Shown piece after piece: positions 1-12,322 of a DNA stretch of 64,000 nucleotides (position 1 is the first letter of the stretch; each line of letters begins with the position of its first letter). The stretch comes from Warburgia ugandensis (lineage: Eukaryota; Streptophyta; Magnoliopsida; Canellales; Canellaceae). The DNA is taken from positions 65,461,880 to 65,525,879 of the forward strand of contig CP141132.1 of assembly GCA_035236585.1 (NCBI GenBank), written 5' to 3'. The notes beneath the pieces were generated by a model. The model ran no database searches. It was not told the origin of the DNA and worked only from the letters and a program-made list of their open reading frames with translations. The translations under genes and the position numbers were made by a program.

Positions 1-1
1 G

Positions 2-1125
2 TACAAAGGAACACTCTTATGTGCTATAGGGTTAGATGGGAACAATGGGCTATTTCCATTTGCCATATTAGTTGTGGAAGCTGAGAATAAAGAGAGTTGG
101 ATTTGGTTCCTTCAGCACATGTATGTTATACTTGGGGATTACTCCAATGAAGTCACTTTTATCTTAGATAGGTAGAAAGGATTAGTCGATGCTATAAATT
201 ATGTTTTCCCCAATTCTGCACATCATTTTTATGCTAGACATTTATATGTAAACTTCAAGAAGCTTCATCCTGGCATACACTTCAAACAATTATTTTGGCA
301 AGCAGCATAAGCATATAGAAGGGAAGAATTTTATGAGGTAATGAGACAAGTAGCAGAAGCATCTAATGAGGCATATGAGTGGCTATCTTGAGTCCCTCCA
401 AGTTATTGGTTGAGATCACATTTTGAGGTTGACTCAAAATGTGACATTTTAATGAACAACTTAGCAGAATCTTCTAATGCCTTAATTGCTCGTGCAAGGG
501 AGAAGCTAGTGGTGGAGTTGTTAGAATATATCCGGTAGAAAATAATGGTTTTCTTTAGAAAGAGAGTGCAAGATGCAAATGAAATGCAAGATGGTATAGT
601 GCCATATGTATTGAAAAAAATACAAGGTTTGTTAACAAAAGAGAGAAATTGCACACCCTTGAGATGTTCATATTTTCAATGGGAAGTTACAGAGCATAAT
701 TCATGGATGACATCTAGACTTGTAGTAGATCTTAACCAATTTAAGTATACTTGTCGTCGATGGGATATATCTGGTATTCCTTGTATGCATGCCCTTATTT
801 GCATAAGGAATATGAGATTGCGTGTTGTTGACTATTGTAGTCCTTACTTCCACATTGACATGCTGAGAAAAGCCTATCGTACACCTGTAGGAGGGATTCC
901 AGACCTTTCAATGTGGCCTATTGTTGATCTATCTCAGCCACTACCCCCTCATTCACGAAGACCACCTGGTCGGCCGAAAAAGAACATAACTCAAGGTGAA
1001 GATGAAGCCAATGGAAGTAGCCAAGCAAATACAGGAACTAAACAATGTCAAAGATGTGGTCAATAAGGGCACAATTGAAGATTGCGCAAGGCTCCTTTGC
1101 AAGGTATAATACATAATCAATAAAC
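2..1125 (+). pseudogene. MULE (Mutator-like) transposase, C-terminal two thirds, broken
   Basis: Reading the plus strand from base 2 gives one long frame that looks like a plant MURA-type DDE transposase. It opens inside the catalytic MULE domain (GLDGNNGLFPFAILVVEAEN) and continues through a helical region to a SWIM-type zinc finger near 750-795 (TCRRWDISGIPCMHA). A GRPKK AT-hook follows near 970, then a zinc knuckle starting CQRCGQ at about 1046. The frame is interrupted by stops near 172, 308, 389 and 537, and again inside the knuckle near 1063, so no working protein is possible. The first Cys of the usual SWIM CxC pair is Tyr here. The N-terminus lies outside the window. The open part at 545-1066 is only the longest stop-free stretch, not a gene of its own. 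I could not identify the element's terminal inverted repeats. Confidence 0.85.
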
Positions 1126-1280
1126 CATATGCATAGTTATAATTTACTATTATGTTCTAATAGTTTATGACAACGTATGTAGGTGGATATGACAATGCAC
1201 AACCACTTAGGAGTAAAGGATGTATCATCCGTAGAGGAGGAGCTAAGAGAATTCCTTCACATTGATGGTAAATATATTTG

Positions 1281-1359
1281 TTGCCTAATTGTAGTTTTTA
1301 TTAGTTTCCTTATAAGCTAGATTATATAGAACTTGCCTAATTGTAGTTTTTATTAGTTC
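1281..1359. repeat. Direct repeat, 26 bp, spaced 52 bp
   Basis: TTGCCTAATTGTAGTTTTTA followed by TTAGTT occurs at 1281 and again at 1333. The two copies look like a local duplication in non-coding AT-rich DNA just downstream of the MULE pseudogene. Confidence 0.8.
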
Positions 1360-1624
1360 ACGCTTATCTTTTGAACTTTTCATTTCAAGTAAACCAATTT
1401 CAAACCCTGTCATTCAAAAGACAAGTATGGTGTTCGATCTAGTGATTTTGCATTTAACCTTGATGGAGTTCTTAAAAGTACTGATTGATGCTGCTGCAGA
1501 CAGGAAAGAAAAATGGAAGTCTACAAAGAACTTTTTGGTGTTTGGGCAATGGTGGTGGCTCTATTGTTGTTTCACCTTAAATGTTAAGCTAGTTGATTGG
1601 GAAATAGGCATGGGCATATTGTAA

Positions 1625-3285
1625 TGATCCTATAAATTTTTAGACCTTTGTACATGGAACGTAATTCATGAGATTAATCTATATTTCCTTTTAAGAGTTG
1701 TTTCACAAAAGACTCTGCTCTCTCGGACATGGCAGACCTCTTCAGAGTTTAGAAACACCAACTTATCTTCATGTAGCGATCATCCAAAATTGTCAGCACA
1801 ACCAAATGGAAAAGGAAAAAGAAAGAAGAAAAACCATGGAAGGCAAGAAATCTCTACATGCATGCAGTAGGACCAACCAAACTATCATCAAACAACAATC
1901 TCAAGTAGAAAAATCTGAGTACTAATTGGGACACCATTTGGAAACCCTTTTATGTTATTCATCTTGCTTTATACATGTGCTTACAATGCTATAAACATAC
2001 AAGCAACCACAAGACTTTGTCATCCAAGAAATTTCAATAGAGGTCTCTAGACAATGAATCCTCAGCATTTTGATACTACCACGCACAAACTTACTAAGAC
2101 TAATCACTAAAATATGACATCTTCATGAAAGCTTGAATAACTTTATTAATCCAAAAGCACAGCTTGTTGTATCTTCCATATATGAAGATAACTCCTTTAT
2201 AGAAATCCTTGGCTACACAGTTCTCCAAGTTCAAGAGTCAATCTTTGCTAGCCCTTTTAAACTCCACCACACCAACAAAATTTCTTACTATAGCTTCTCT
2301 GCACAAGGACCTCTTTTCCTATCCAAAACTCCACAACCATTTCCCTGAGATGTATCATCCAAGATTCTCATATAGACCCAGGTTCATTAATTTAGGAGAC
2401 CACCTTCAGCAACATGATAATTTTGCTATCCTCGTCATTCCATAAAAATTCCCTTTAGCACAATTAAGTCAGTTAAAAATGTTAATAAGACAATTTAAAC
2501 GACATAAAGGTTAGAAGACATAGACTTCAATGGGGCAGTGCTGCCATTGGAAGACATGCCTCTCTTTCGACTCAAAAGCTTTGGTCCAACCTTTCATCCA
2601 TTGGGTTTGAAAACCTACTTAGCTAGCATTTTTAGTATAAATGAAGCCCGAAGACCAAGTTATGAGCAATCAAGCTTGAACTAGCATAACAATGCTCACC
2701 AACAATGTCCCTCATCAATTGGCACATTGAGCACCTAACTTAACAGGTCTAAATGTTCCAACTCGTAAGGAAAGAAGTAATGCTATCTTTATCAACTAGA
2801 TCCAACTCAAACACCAGCAACTGACAAGCTAATGAAGTTGACTGCATCTAAAGGATATAAGAACCATATTAAGATTTCAAGCCTGAGAAACAGATGTTGC
2901 ATGCAACAAAATTACCTCCCGCACGAGAGAAATTTCCTTAAAAAAAAACCAAAACAAAACCACCTTCATGCAGTCCTTAAAATAACAAAAGCTCTCCACA
3001 AAAACATAAACAAATCCACTATGACTATCATCAATTTCCTTGCAATATCTACATCATAACTAAGATTTCCATTACAACAAATTTCCACAAAAAAGCATAT
3101 GCAAGCACACTGTAGCTAATTGGGCAGTGATGATCAAACCTCTGAACACAATTGTTGTAGATTTAGCAATTGGAAGAACGGGGTGGACAATAAAGCCAAC
3201 ATGTATCACAGTATTTGAAAGATCTGAAATAGTTTAGAAAGATATTCATTGTTAGAAAATAAAAGAACTCATAAAATTCATTAGT
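1625..3285. other. No recognisable gene
   Basis: AT-rich non-coding sequence. Short open frames are present but have no recognisable motifs, splice structure or family resemblance. I see no repeat structure of note. Confidence 0.5.
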
Positions 3286-3289
3286 AAAT

Positions 3290-3365
3290 GGATCTTGGTG
3301 GATTTGAACCACCATCCTTGGGAGGTGAATTTCCAAGCACTCTACCACATTTGAGCTAAAGACCC
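3290..3365 (-). tRNA. tRNA-like sequence, probably a tRNA pseudogene
   Basis: The minus strand folds as most of a tRNA. The acceptor stem GGGTCTT pairs with AAGATCC (one G-T). The D stem GCTC pairs with GAGT. The T arm GGTGG-TTCAAAT-CCACC is a perfect 5-bp stem with a 7-nt loop and contains the internal B box. The anticodon arm is wrong: CTTGG pairs with CCAAG around an 11-nt loop instead of 7 nt, so I cannot assign an anticodon. The D loop is also long. This is most likely a degenerate or organelle-derived tRNA copy. No CCA is encoded. Confidence 0.5.
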
Positions 3366-4513
3366 AAACACACCCACACTTAAGGTGTGTGCATTGACTT
3401 CATTACAGAACATGTTCACTACATATCAAAATCCCGTTACAACATATAAAAAACATTCATTTAAATGCAAAGGAAATAAAAAGCGAACCTATTATGACAA
3501 CAAGTGGAATCTTTATCAAGTGATGACCAGCCTTCAGCAATTATAGATCAGGATCCCACTTTGAATGATAATGATCCCACACTTGATAATGATGATCCCG
3601 CTCCTGATGATAATAGTCCCGCTTGATGGTACGTGTTGGTGAAGATATCGAGTTCTACTCTTCAAACCAAGCAAAGTAGTCACACCTCTTTGCCGGACAA
3701 TGGTAGTAATACCTGCAAGGATTTGTTTCTAATTTTGATTTCCCAACTACAGGTTCCAATCCACAAGAACATCGTTGCATGTTGGAAGAACTGCCTATAG
3801 AGTGCATCTAAACGTTAATCAAGTCTCATGGTTTATATAACATGCTTAAATACATAGAGTTCATTAATTAGAACTCCAAAAAATATGCTATTATAATATT
3901 CAAGTAAGTAATTGCATAATAGTCAAGTAATTTTGTGAGAGTACAAACATGGGTTTGGTTATTTCTTTGTTCAAGGAAAGATTAGTAACAAGCACATATT
4001 TATTGTCCTAGGATCAGGTTGTTGATATTGTAGTGGGACACTTGGATCAAATCAGTTTCGCGTAATTGCTTCCTTTTGGTAGGGTTGTCATCTAAAGCAT
4101 GAAAGAAATACCCTTCTCTGATGCCCTCTATTTCTGTGCTTACAAAGAAATATTGAAATTTGTCACGAAGAATTAGAGACAGTATGCATTATGTGCATTA
4201 AGTTCTTCCAACTTAGTAAATTCTGGATATTGCAATCATCTAGACTGCTCAGGTTGACGTTCTTCAGGCACCGACTGTGTAATAGATGTCTTCTTTATGC
4301 ACCTAACCCTCCTACAATGTCTTAAGAAGGAGAAATCGATAGAGGCATTACTGGTATTTAAAAAAAGCAAACGGTGAAAGGAGAAGGAAACCTAACATAA
4401 TGACATTCTTGCAAAGTTTTTCAAAACTTAATGGCATTCCTGCAAAAATTGAAAATGGTTGGATTTTCTTGCAAAAATGCCATAAATTAATGGCATTCCT
4501 ACAAAAATTCCAT

Positions 4514-4516
<3 letters not shown>
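3366..4516. other. No recognisable gene
   Basis: Non-coding AT-rich sequence. At 4400-4510 the phrase ATGGCATTCCTGCAAAAATT recurs with changes, and an 8-bp inverted pair (AATGCCAT / ATGGCATT) sits close to the TA microsatellite. No gene signal seen. Confidence 0.5.

Positions 4517-4562
<46 letters not shown>
4517..4562. repeat. (TA)n microsatellite, about 23 units
   Basis: Uninterrupted TA dinucleotide run. The open frame across it (IYIYIY) is an artefact of the repeat. Confidence 0.98.
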
Positions 4563-4566
<4 letters not shown>

Positions 4567-5589
4567 AAACACACCCTGTAAAGACTCTCGACAAATTTAC
4601 CAAGTAGGGTGTTTGCTTTATATATAATATATGAATAATAATATAATAATTTTTTTATTTTTTATTTTATAGAAAAGAAACATGTGGAAAGGTATTTTGA
4701 AAATAGAGGAACAACATTTTGCAAATCGGAACAAGGATATTTGGAAAGTAGTTACTTGTATATAGGAAATAGACTTTAATTTGTTGAAGAATACCATCCA
4801 TACAAGTAAAAATATTTTTACATTGCTGGTAAATATATTTTTGTCAAACAAGTGCATGTGCACGCTTTTGTGACCAGGCTCCTAAAATTTGCTAGTGGCT
4901 TTTATAGAAGTACATCAATATTTTAGTGTACTAAACCGTTCATTTGCTTGCACCTTTCCTAGATAGAGCGGTGAAAATCCATCCACTAGATGATCTTTTA
5001 TTGTTGATAAACTTTACCCTCCACTCTGATAAACCAAAAAAGCAAGGGACAACATCATCCCGATTACAAAACATATTTCTGGGGCAAGCTATGTAGGCCA
5101 GGGTACAGAAGACCTTCCAACGATGTACCCTCACGTGTAAGTAAAGCCCCAAACACGCTACTGTTTGTTGCACCAAATGTCTTGTTATTCTTGTTGCTAT
5201 TTTAGAATCCTCTTTCACTTCAAGTAAAAAGAGGATGAATTGTTATTTGTGTTCTTATTTTTTCAATTGGATTGAAATGATGTACTATGATGGTGATAAT
5301 GTTGTTGCAACCAGTCAATAACCAGAATTGTAAACGTTAATATGATTTGAAATGTAAATTCTCATTCAGCACGTAAAAAGATGAAAGTGATCCTTGTTTT
5401 TTCTTCCATTTGAGCTACCATTTTTATCCTTTTACCATAATATGGGGCTGCTTGCATGTTGTAGTAAATAAGAAAGATAGTAGCCATTTGTCGGCCATAT
5501 CTTCTTTCCCCATATGAAGTTATCATGAACATGAAAAGATGAGTAATGCACCTTGTGAATTAGTTTTAAGGTTAGACTAAGTTTACAAT
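4563..5589. other. No recognisable gene
   Basis: AT-rich non-coding sequence. A 92-codon minus-strand frame at 4940-5218 shows no family motif and is not called. Confidence 0.5.
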
Positions 5590-6730
5590 GTATAACCAAA
5601 ATATTATGTTAATTTTGCTCCATATCCACACAAACATTCTTTCTTGGCTTTCCCCCAACAAAGTTCCTAACAAGGCATAGTTTGACATACTTCTAACTAT
5701 GTCCAACAAGGTCCTATTTCTCCTTTCAACAACTCCATTTTAGTGCGAAGTATAAGGTAAATTAAGCTGGTGTATGATACCCTAGTTTTTATAAAACTAC
5801 TCAAATACTTCACATGTATTCACTACTTATATTAGACCTTAAAACTTTAATGATCTACAAAGTTGGTTTTCTACCTTAGCTTTAAATTCTTTAAATTTAT
5901 TTGGCACTTTGAATTTCTTACTTCAATGATACACATATAGACCTTAGAATAATCATCAATGAGAGTAATGAAGTAGATACTCCTCTGTGGTTTTAACATT
6001 CAATGGACTATAGACATAAAAAAGAATAACTTTTAGTGGCTTAATGGCTCTTTTCCTTATGTCAAAGAGAGTCCTAGACATTTACAAGAAAAACAATGTT
6101 CATATACTTTAGTTTTTTTGTAACCTTCGTATTAAACTATACATAGTCATCCTTTCTAACTTATCTTTATTTATATGGTTTCACTTAAGATGTCATTATA
6201 AATAGTTGAAGAAAGTAAACAATCATAAGCAAAAGGATTAATCTAATTCATATTTGTGGCAAACATACTAGCCGCATCGAGTTTATACATAGCATGACAC
6301 AAAAATGCCAGAAAATAGAATAGTTTTTTCTCTACAACAGTAGCCTCATTCTTGTGGAAGCTGACTTCAAGTCTTTTAGCAACAAGTCTAGGAATAGATA
6401 TCAAATTATGCTTGATTTCTGGTGCAAAGAAAATCTCTATCAAAAGTAGTGTCTCCCACTAGGAAATGTCGTTCCATATAGTCTGCATGCTCTTTGAAGC
6501 TCATTTGCTTTGGAGTCCATGAAGAACTCTCTGGTCTTAGCATTATGATAGATAGAAACATGGTCTAGCAAGCAAGAGTTTTCATCAAATCGCACTAATA
6601 GTGACTTAATAATCATATAGATAATATCTCTTTCTTTAGCCCTACCATCGTTGTTTGGTCCGTTCCCCCATCCTTGCTTTTCTTAGGGCAAATAGACTTG
6701 ACATTTTCAAACTAACAACAAACCTAGTAA
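5590..6730 (-). mobile_element. Ty1/copia retrotransposon fragment: GAG-pre-integrase and integrase
   Basis: Read on the minus strand, this region shows copia pol landmarks in the right order but in shifting frames. A GAG-pre-integrase piece lies at 6443-6243 (PEIKHNLISIPRLV). Next comes integrase core text resembling FITLIDDYSR near 5960, followed near 5730 by the NGVVERRNRTLL-type motif of copia integrases with a stop just before it. Upstream pieces near 6700-6450 fit the zinc-knuckle and protease end but are poorly kept. No LTRs, reverse transcriptase or RNase H were found, so this is an internal fragment with frameshifts and stops. Confidence 0.8.
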
Positions 6731-7460
6731 GCTCCATTCTTCTTTTCCTTTCTTTTAGAACACTGGTTTTCAAGTAAGGGTAAAGTTATCATTCTTATAT
6801 TTTGAATGACTCAATAAAACTAGTTAAGATTTTTAGTTTTTTGGGTTCTTTTTTATGCATTAAATTTAAAGTTATTAAACGGTTTTCAATGGCTTATTAG
6901 TCCATGAAATCTAAAATAGGGGTTTTTTTTATAGCAAAAAATACTTTCAAATATGATCTATCTTAATTTTCATGTGTATGTGTGTGTAATCAATCTTTGA
7001 TTTGATTAAAAATTTAAGGCAATTAGATATATGTGGACTCCACATTCACTATCTTCGTGCAATCATTTACATGCATAACACCTGCAAGAACTTGTCTTCA
7101 GAAACTGCAATAATAGTCATTTACTTGGTAAAGTTTTTAACCATTATTTTCTCTAACTTTTTTTTTCAGCCAATCAAATATCACCTGCACCTGCATGAAA
7201 GAACTGAAATTAACCAGAAACATGCATATAATTGAGTTTAAAAACTCTCACATACGTACGCATTTAACGGAGACATGATAAGACGACTCGCAAACAGAAA
7301 CAAAAGAAGTTACAGACTTCCATTGGGTTCCTTCATTTCTCATCCATGTGATGCAAAAACAAGTTAAAAATAATAATATGGAAAACCAGACGGAAGCACG
7401 AACCGGCAAGAACAAACAACGTTAGCAAGAAAATGTGAAACAAACATCACCAGCATCATG
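6731..7460. other. No recognisable gene
   Basis: AT-rich non-coding DNA, possibly the 3' flank of the minus-strand reading frame at 7616-7972. Nothing else can be supported. Confidence 0.4.
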
Positions 7461-7615
7461 ATCTCATCTCAAGTTCACCGAAATTCCAGGGGTTCTGCTG
7501 CTTCTTGTGGGTTGGTAGAAACGGATGGTATCACTGGAGAAGAGGCAGAACATATGGTAGTCTTCTTGATATTCTTGGGCAAGAGACTGCGTCTTGAATT
7601 CTTTATACTCCTGGC

Positions 7616-7971
7616 TCAGGGATTGGATTGTTGGGACTTTGGGGACGATTTGTTGATGTTGGGGAAGAAGACGGGTCTTAAGAAGAAATGATGGGTGACA
7701 ACAGCCCAATAAAAGAAGAAAAGAGCGATCCCAGCTGCTGCTAAGTAGGCCTTCCATTCGGTGAATGTAAGCGTAGAGATGAACAAGAATAAGCAGCCGA
7801 AGAAAGAGGCCAATTTTGCAGTGAAGAACCATCCGTTTGAATGGAGTCTGAAGAGAAGACCAACTGTTGGAATGATGGCGACGAGCACACCAGCAGATCC
7901 AAGGTAGATGCTCCAGGTCTTGCTGGGTCTTGACTTGTAAATCAGCAACACTGGGAAGCCCAAGAAGCACA

Positions 7972-7972
<1 letters not shown>
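7616..7972 (-). CDS. Possible small membrane protein, about 118 residues
   Basis: I do not recognise the family. From the ATG at 7972 the minus strand encodes about 118 residues (starting MCFLGFPVLLIYKSRPSKTW) with three hydrophobic stretches. These are near residues 1-13, 22-38 (GSAGVLVAIIPTVGLLF) and 48-85 (ASFFGCLFLFISTLTF, then AAGIALFFFYWAVV), so it could be a small multi-pass membrane protein. The ATG follows a (CT)n run that I treat as 5' untranslated leader. A TATA box lies about 130 bp upstream. A frame that starts upstream and reads through the CT run is possible but would add only Leu-Ser repeats. A second frame is also open across the region, so the coding call is tentative. No intron is obvious. 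Confidence 0.4.

Positions 7973-7974
<2 letters not shown>

Positions 7975-8017
<43 letters not shown>
7975..8017. repeat. (GA)n microsatellite in the presumed leader of the 7616-7972 frame
   Basis: About 21 GA units on the plus strand, CT on the coding strand, directly before the ATG at 7972. CT-rich 5' leaders are common in plant genes. Confidence 0.95.
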
Positions 8018-8019
<2 letters not shown>

Positions 8020-8102
8020 CCATCTATAGGATAATGACAACAAAACTGACGGCTGAGCTTCATCCATGGATTTTCTTTCCTCACATAAACTATGTGGGTC
8101 CT

Positions 8103-8113
8103 GGCTTATATAT
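8103..8113 (-). promoter_or_regulatory. TATA box upstream of the 7616-7972 frame
   Basis: Minus strand reads CCATATATAAGCC. Expected transcription start is about 30 bp downstream, near 8075, which would leave a roughly 100-nt leader containing the CT run. Two ATGs in other frames (near 8084 and 8071) would come before the called start, which lowers confidence in the gene. Confidence 0.5.
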
Positions 8114-8129
8114 GGAGAAAGCCGCACAA

Positions 8130-9730
8130 GAGGGCTTGGTCCTTACAAGTCACAAATTCATCCATCTGAACCATACAGGCAGCAGTTATTGGAAATATTT
8201 GTTATGGAAATATAATTGGGGCCTGCAATTTCAACGATCAAAAACATCCAGTGCTAAATTGCTAATGATGAGCCACGCCAAAATCTGGACCGTCTCACAG
8301 TGCAAGGCACTTGGTTTGGCCTTTAACCGGATTGTTAAAAAATGAAACCTCAACGTTCATCAATAGTTTAGAATCATCTACCGGGGAAAACTTTGTGTGA
8401 CCATCTACAAAATACTGCTGAAAATTTTAATGGTTTGAATCACTAACAGAGTGGATCCTACTTGTACTTTGGGTGCTTATATTTTCCCAGTGAAATAGTC
8501 CCTGCAATTGTGTGAAGCACCTGTTTATTTGAAAATTTCCCAAATTTTAATCTTTTAAAGCTAGTTTTCATAGAATTTTAGATTTCTCAGGTTGGATGCC
8601 TAGGCCTTTTCCTCCCCGCAATTTTATTATTCAATACAACTTTGCAAGTATAGTTCTAAAAGCAAATCCAGCACTAAGATTATTCGTCTGCTAGGCACCA
8701 ATCTTGAGTTGCCCATCCACAAGAAATCCAAACGAAAGTGCGGAATTTGGGGGTATGGCCTCTCTGAGATCCAGAAGATGAATCGCATAACAAAATATAG
8801 GAACCATAAGTATTCTCGGCATATATAAATCCAAACCTAGCTAAATTTTCCTTGGGGCTGTTTGGGTTTGGCATAATTCAATTTCAAGGTGTAAAACACT
8901 GTCCGCAGAAAAAAGCTTTTCTGTGTAAGTCCATTTCCAACTGTTTCCTGTGTACCAACCCAAAAGGCCCTAGTTAAGGAAGTGAGGAGTATTGATATCA
9001 CTTCCTAATGGGCAGTAGACGTGCTGGAACCACTTAAGGGGGCCATTGCCTAGGCAGGTTTACCCATCACTTAAGGAGCCATTGTTCCATCACAAAGCAC
9101 CTGGTAGGTGTCTTTGGCGAACCATCCCTACCATTTGGCAAGGCCGGTAGGCCAACCCTCTAGAAGAGTAGGGGGTTGGTCCCTCCCCGGGTCGATTTCC
9201 CCCTTACAGGGCAGGCGGAAGCCTCCTCCATCACTGATCGAACCCCCAAAATCTGCCTTGACTTCTAAGAGACTTCTCTTAAGTAGTCCTGCTTGCAAAA
9301 TCGGGTGCTCAGGCTTATGGTGATTGTTAATGCTGTAAAAGAGTAGCCCAATTTGGATCCTTATCAGATCACACCAAACCTGTTCTCATTTGATTTCTGC
9401 TTTTATGGCCTACAAGAAGAAATATAAGAAGCAATTCTCATTTCTCTAAAATTTGGAGTGATATACAGGAATGATTCTCTTCAGAATATAGAAACAAAGA
9501 ATTATTAAATGTGTTTCGGGTGTTCAGAAACAAAAATGAGGGAAATACCAAGAACAGGGTTCCCAAACATACACTAAATTGATTCCTCAATTAAAGCCAT
9601 TTCTCACACTGCGCTATATCATCCACAAGTCATAAAATTACAACCCGCAATTCTAATGTTTTACAACAGAAAACAACAATATTTATGCACACAGTACTGC
9701 AATTTTCTGCTAATACATCTTTTAGAGTAA
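8130..9730. other. No recognisable gene; possible SINE-like stretch at 9110-9260
   Basis: Mostly non-coding. Near 9125-9190 a stretch with tRNA-like control boxes (TGGCAAGGCCGG resembling box A and GGGTCGATTTC resembling box B) suggests another tRNA-derived SINE, but its ends are not defined. Confidence 0.35.
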
Positions 9731-9958
9731 AACAAATTCCATGAGACACTAACTTCATACTGTTGGATTGGCCTAAGTTCTGCTGCCACAAAATTCATGG
9801 AAGTTAGTTGCGCAAGGAGTTACAAATGTTTTTTGCAATGCAGCAACAAATTCCATGAGACACTAACTTCATACTGTTGGATTGGCCTAAGTTCTGCTGC
9901 CACAAAATTCGTGGAAGTTAGTTGCACAAGGAGTTACAAATGTTTTTTGCAATGCAGC
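9731..9958. repeat. Tandem duplication, 2 x 114 bp
   Basis: The unit at 9731-9844 is repeated at 9845-9958 with two substitutions (TCATGG/TCGTGG and GCGCAAGG/GCACAAGG). It is non-coding. The low divergence indicates a recent duplication. Confidence 0.97.
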
Positions 9959-10780
9959 AAAGGCTCTGGAGCTTAAACCACCTCCATACTGTTCATATTT
10001 TCTTTCACAACCTTCACTTTGCACTAAATGTAAGTAGCTCATGTAGGTGATGCCATTCTTTTCCATGCCTTTCAGGGTGCTTCGTACTGAACAACTGTAT
10101 CAATGGGGAAATGGTGATGTAAATTGAAAAATGGATCAGCAAAAGCAATGTCAGAGATTTTTTGATCAGTAGGCCTATGCAACCAACTAAGCTAGCAAAT
10201 ATAAAAGCTGCTAAACTACTCTCAGTCATCAAATTAACTAATAAATGCGCATCCTGTAAGCTCCTAATTGCATGGGTACAAGTTAAGTCTATTTTCCACA
10301 TAACCAGACTAAGAAAGTTTTTCAGGTCTCTAATAACATATGCACAACTTTTCTCCATGCTTCTTTCATCATTCTCAACGAGTAAACCATGTTATAGGCA
10401 ATAGGGAAGTCAATTTACTTGGATATTCATTCAAATTACAACATTACTCATTAAGATGATGTCCATGTGCTATATACGTTATAAAAATTGACATATTGTG
10501 CACTTGAATCTTTTGCAGATCTAATTTGTTCTCTCCAAGTGTTTTCTTTTCGAGCCAAACTTGAAATTGGACAATGACAATGTAATTAGATCAATACTGT
10601 CCATGAAGCTAAGGAGTTATCTAGGATGTGCACAGACTGATATATCACAGCAAAATGTCCTCGTACCATTCTTATTATAAACCCTTAAGCTTTTCCTGCT
10701 GCAAATATTGTCAAACAATTCAACCTAAATATAGCTGATTCAGCAGGGTCTGTTTTTTCACTTGTACAAGATGAATCTCT
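9959..10780. other. No recognisable gene
   Basis: Non-coding sequence; open frames on both strands overlap but none has recognisable content. Confidence 0.5.
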
Positions 10781-10991
10781 ATCGTGAAGATCCTAAAGGG
10801 GGCAGCCCCAGCGCACGAAGCTCCTGCCTATGCGGGGTGCGGGGAAGGGGCGGACCACAAGGGCCTATAGTAGGCAGCCTTACCTTGCATTTTGCAAGAG
10901 GCTGATTCCACGCCTTCAACCCGTGACCTCAAGGTCACATGACGATAACTTTTACTGTTGCGCCAAGGCTCCCCTTCATCATGAAGATCCT
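10781..10991 (-). mobile_element. Au-type SINE, complete, with 14-bp target-site duplication
   Basis: On the minus strand the element (about 10795-10977) begins GGGGAGCCTTGGCGCAACAG, containing the tRNA-like A box. It continues to a B box in GGTCACGGGTTGAAGGC and ends in the conserved Au tail (GTGGTCCGCCCCTTCCCCGC, then GGAGCTTCGTGCGC). The flanks carry a target-site duplication: ATCGTGAAGATCCT at 10781-10794 and ATCATGAAGATCCT at 10978-10991, one mismatch. Au SINEs are transcribed by RNA polymerase III and mobilised by LINE enzymes in trans. The clear duplication means the copy arrived by retroposition. Confidence 0.9.
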
Positions 10992-12322
10992 GATCACATA
11001 AATTTTCAACTGTGCAGTCGTGCCCAAACACATGATCTATTGAGGCTCAAATCTTATACTGTACTTATTTTATCCAGTTTGCATTCAAAATATATCTAGC
11101 TTACATGGCATAGAGTAGACCAAACTCATTATAGGACAGGGACAAATACTTTTCAAGCCAAATGAAAATTAAAGATCCAATTAGTTCTAGTTACAATCTA
11201 AACTATGCCCCCCAAGTACAAAGGCCTTTCCTGTGGAAAGATCATGCTAGTACAAAAACTAGTGTGGCATAGACTATGCCACCCAGCATTCAAGCCAAAA
11301 GGAACACTAGCTACAATGAAATCAAATCCAATCAAATTTTACATGCTTTTCAAACTCCAGATACCGACCATTAGGCCTTGCTTCTTCCTGCTTTTCCAAA
11401 GATCATCAGAGCTATAAGAGATAACCTTTGGCTCCAAATCTCATTTACAATGGGAACTCCATAAGTGGAGCCTCCATATCTAAGAAGACCATCTGTTATT
11501 TGGCATGTCCTCCCAAAATTTATAGCCCGATTCAACCCAGTGCCAACTGATAACCAGATAGACTTCAAGCACAGATTCTTGAATCTTTTTGGCTCATGAA
11601 GGAGACAGCTACAGAATAGAAGACTGACTGCTTTCCACGAGGGTAAGTTTTTTTGTTTTTCTCTCCCTAACCAAACTGAAAAGTCCTACAACTACATTCC
11701 AACCCTATATTTGATCAGTAGTACCATCTAACTGCTCTCCATGTCCAGTTTGCTAGATCATGTTTAATACTGAATACCTTAAGGACCTTCTCTATCCATG
11801 CCTATAGTTGCAAGAGAGTCAGATGACCAATTGCTTATCTCAATTACAAGAATATCAAAATTTCAACAATATCAAAATTTCAACAATATCATAAACATGA
11901 AAACATTTCCCAAACTCGAACTTGCAAGCACTGTAATGCTCCCATCACTGCTCTATCTACAATTCAGACTTCTTGCTTAGCCATAAGAAAAGTCACAAAG
12001 GTTTCACTTCTTCTGTAGATTTCATCCAAGTTCATAGTCCAGTTCTCACTTCTTATTGTAACAAAAACCCAAATTCAAGCAATCAGCTCAACCACTACAA
12101 ACAATCAGAAGCTCCTGATTCCAGAATGAATAAGCTCGATATACACATTAATATATTAGCAGCTTAGCAGTACAGGAATACCAACTTTTTGTTACAAAAT
12201 GAATCAAATAATTCAAGCATCCTTCTATCCTCCAAAGTTATACTAGTTTCTTACTCAATGCGGATAAAACACAGGAAAAATGTAAAAGCCACAGAAGAGT
12301 AAACAATGGAAAAATGATTAAT
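10992..12322. other. No recognisable gene
   Basis: Non-coding, possibly including the 3' flank of the RPB12-like pseudogene. A short local duplication (CAATATCAAAATTTCAA) occurs near 11865. No exon with family similarity was found. Confidence 0.45.

Noticed and set aside
545-1066. A 173-residue zinc-finger gene
   Set aside because: It is the C-terminal part of the MULE transposase frame, which is broken by stops both upstream and downstream.
7464-8084. A 206-residue minus-strand frame over the small membrane-protein region
   Set aside because: It reads through the CT run and lacks the hydrophobic pattern; residue composition looks like a shadow frame.
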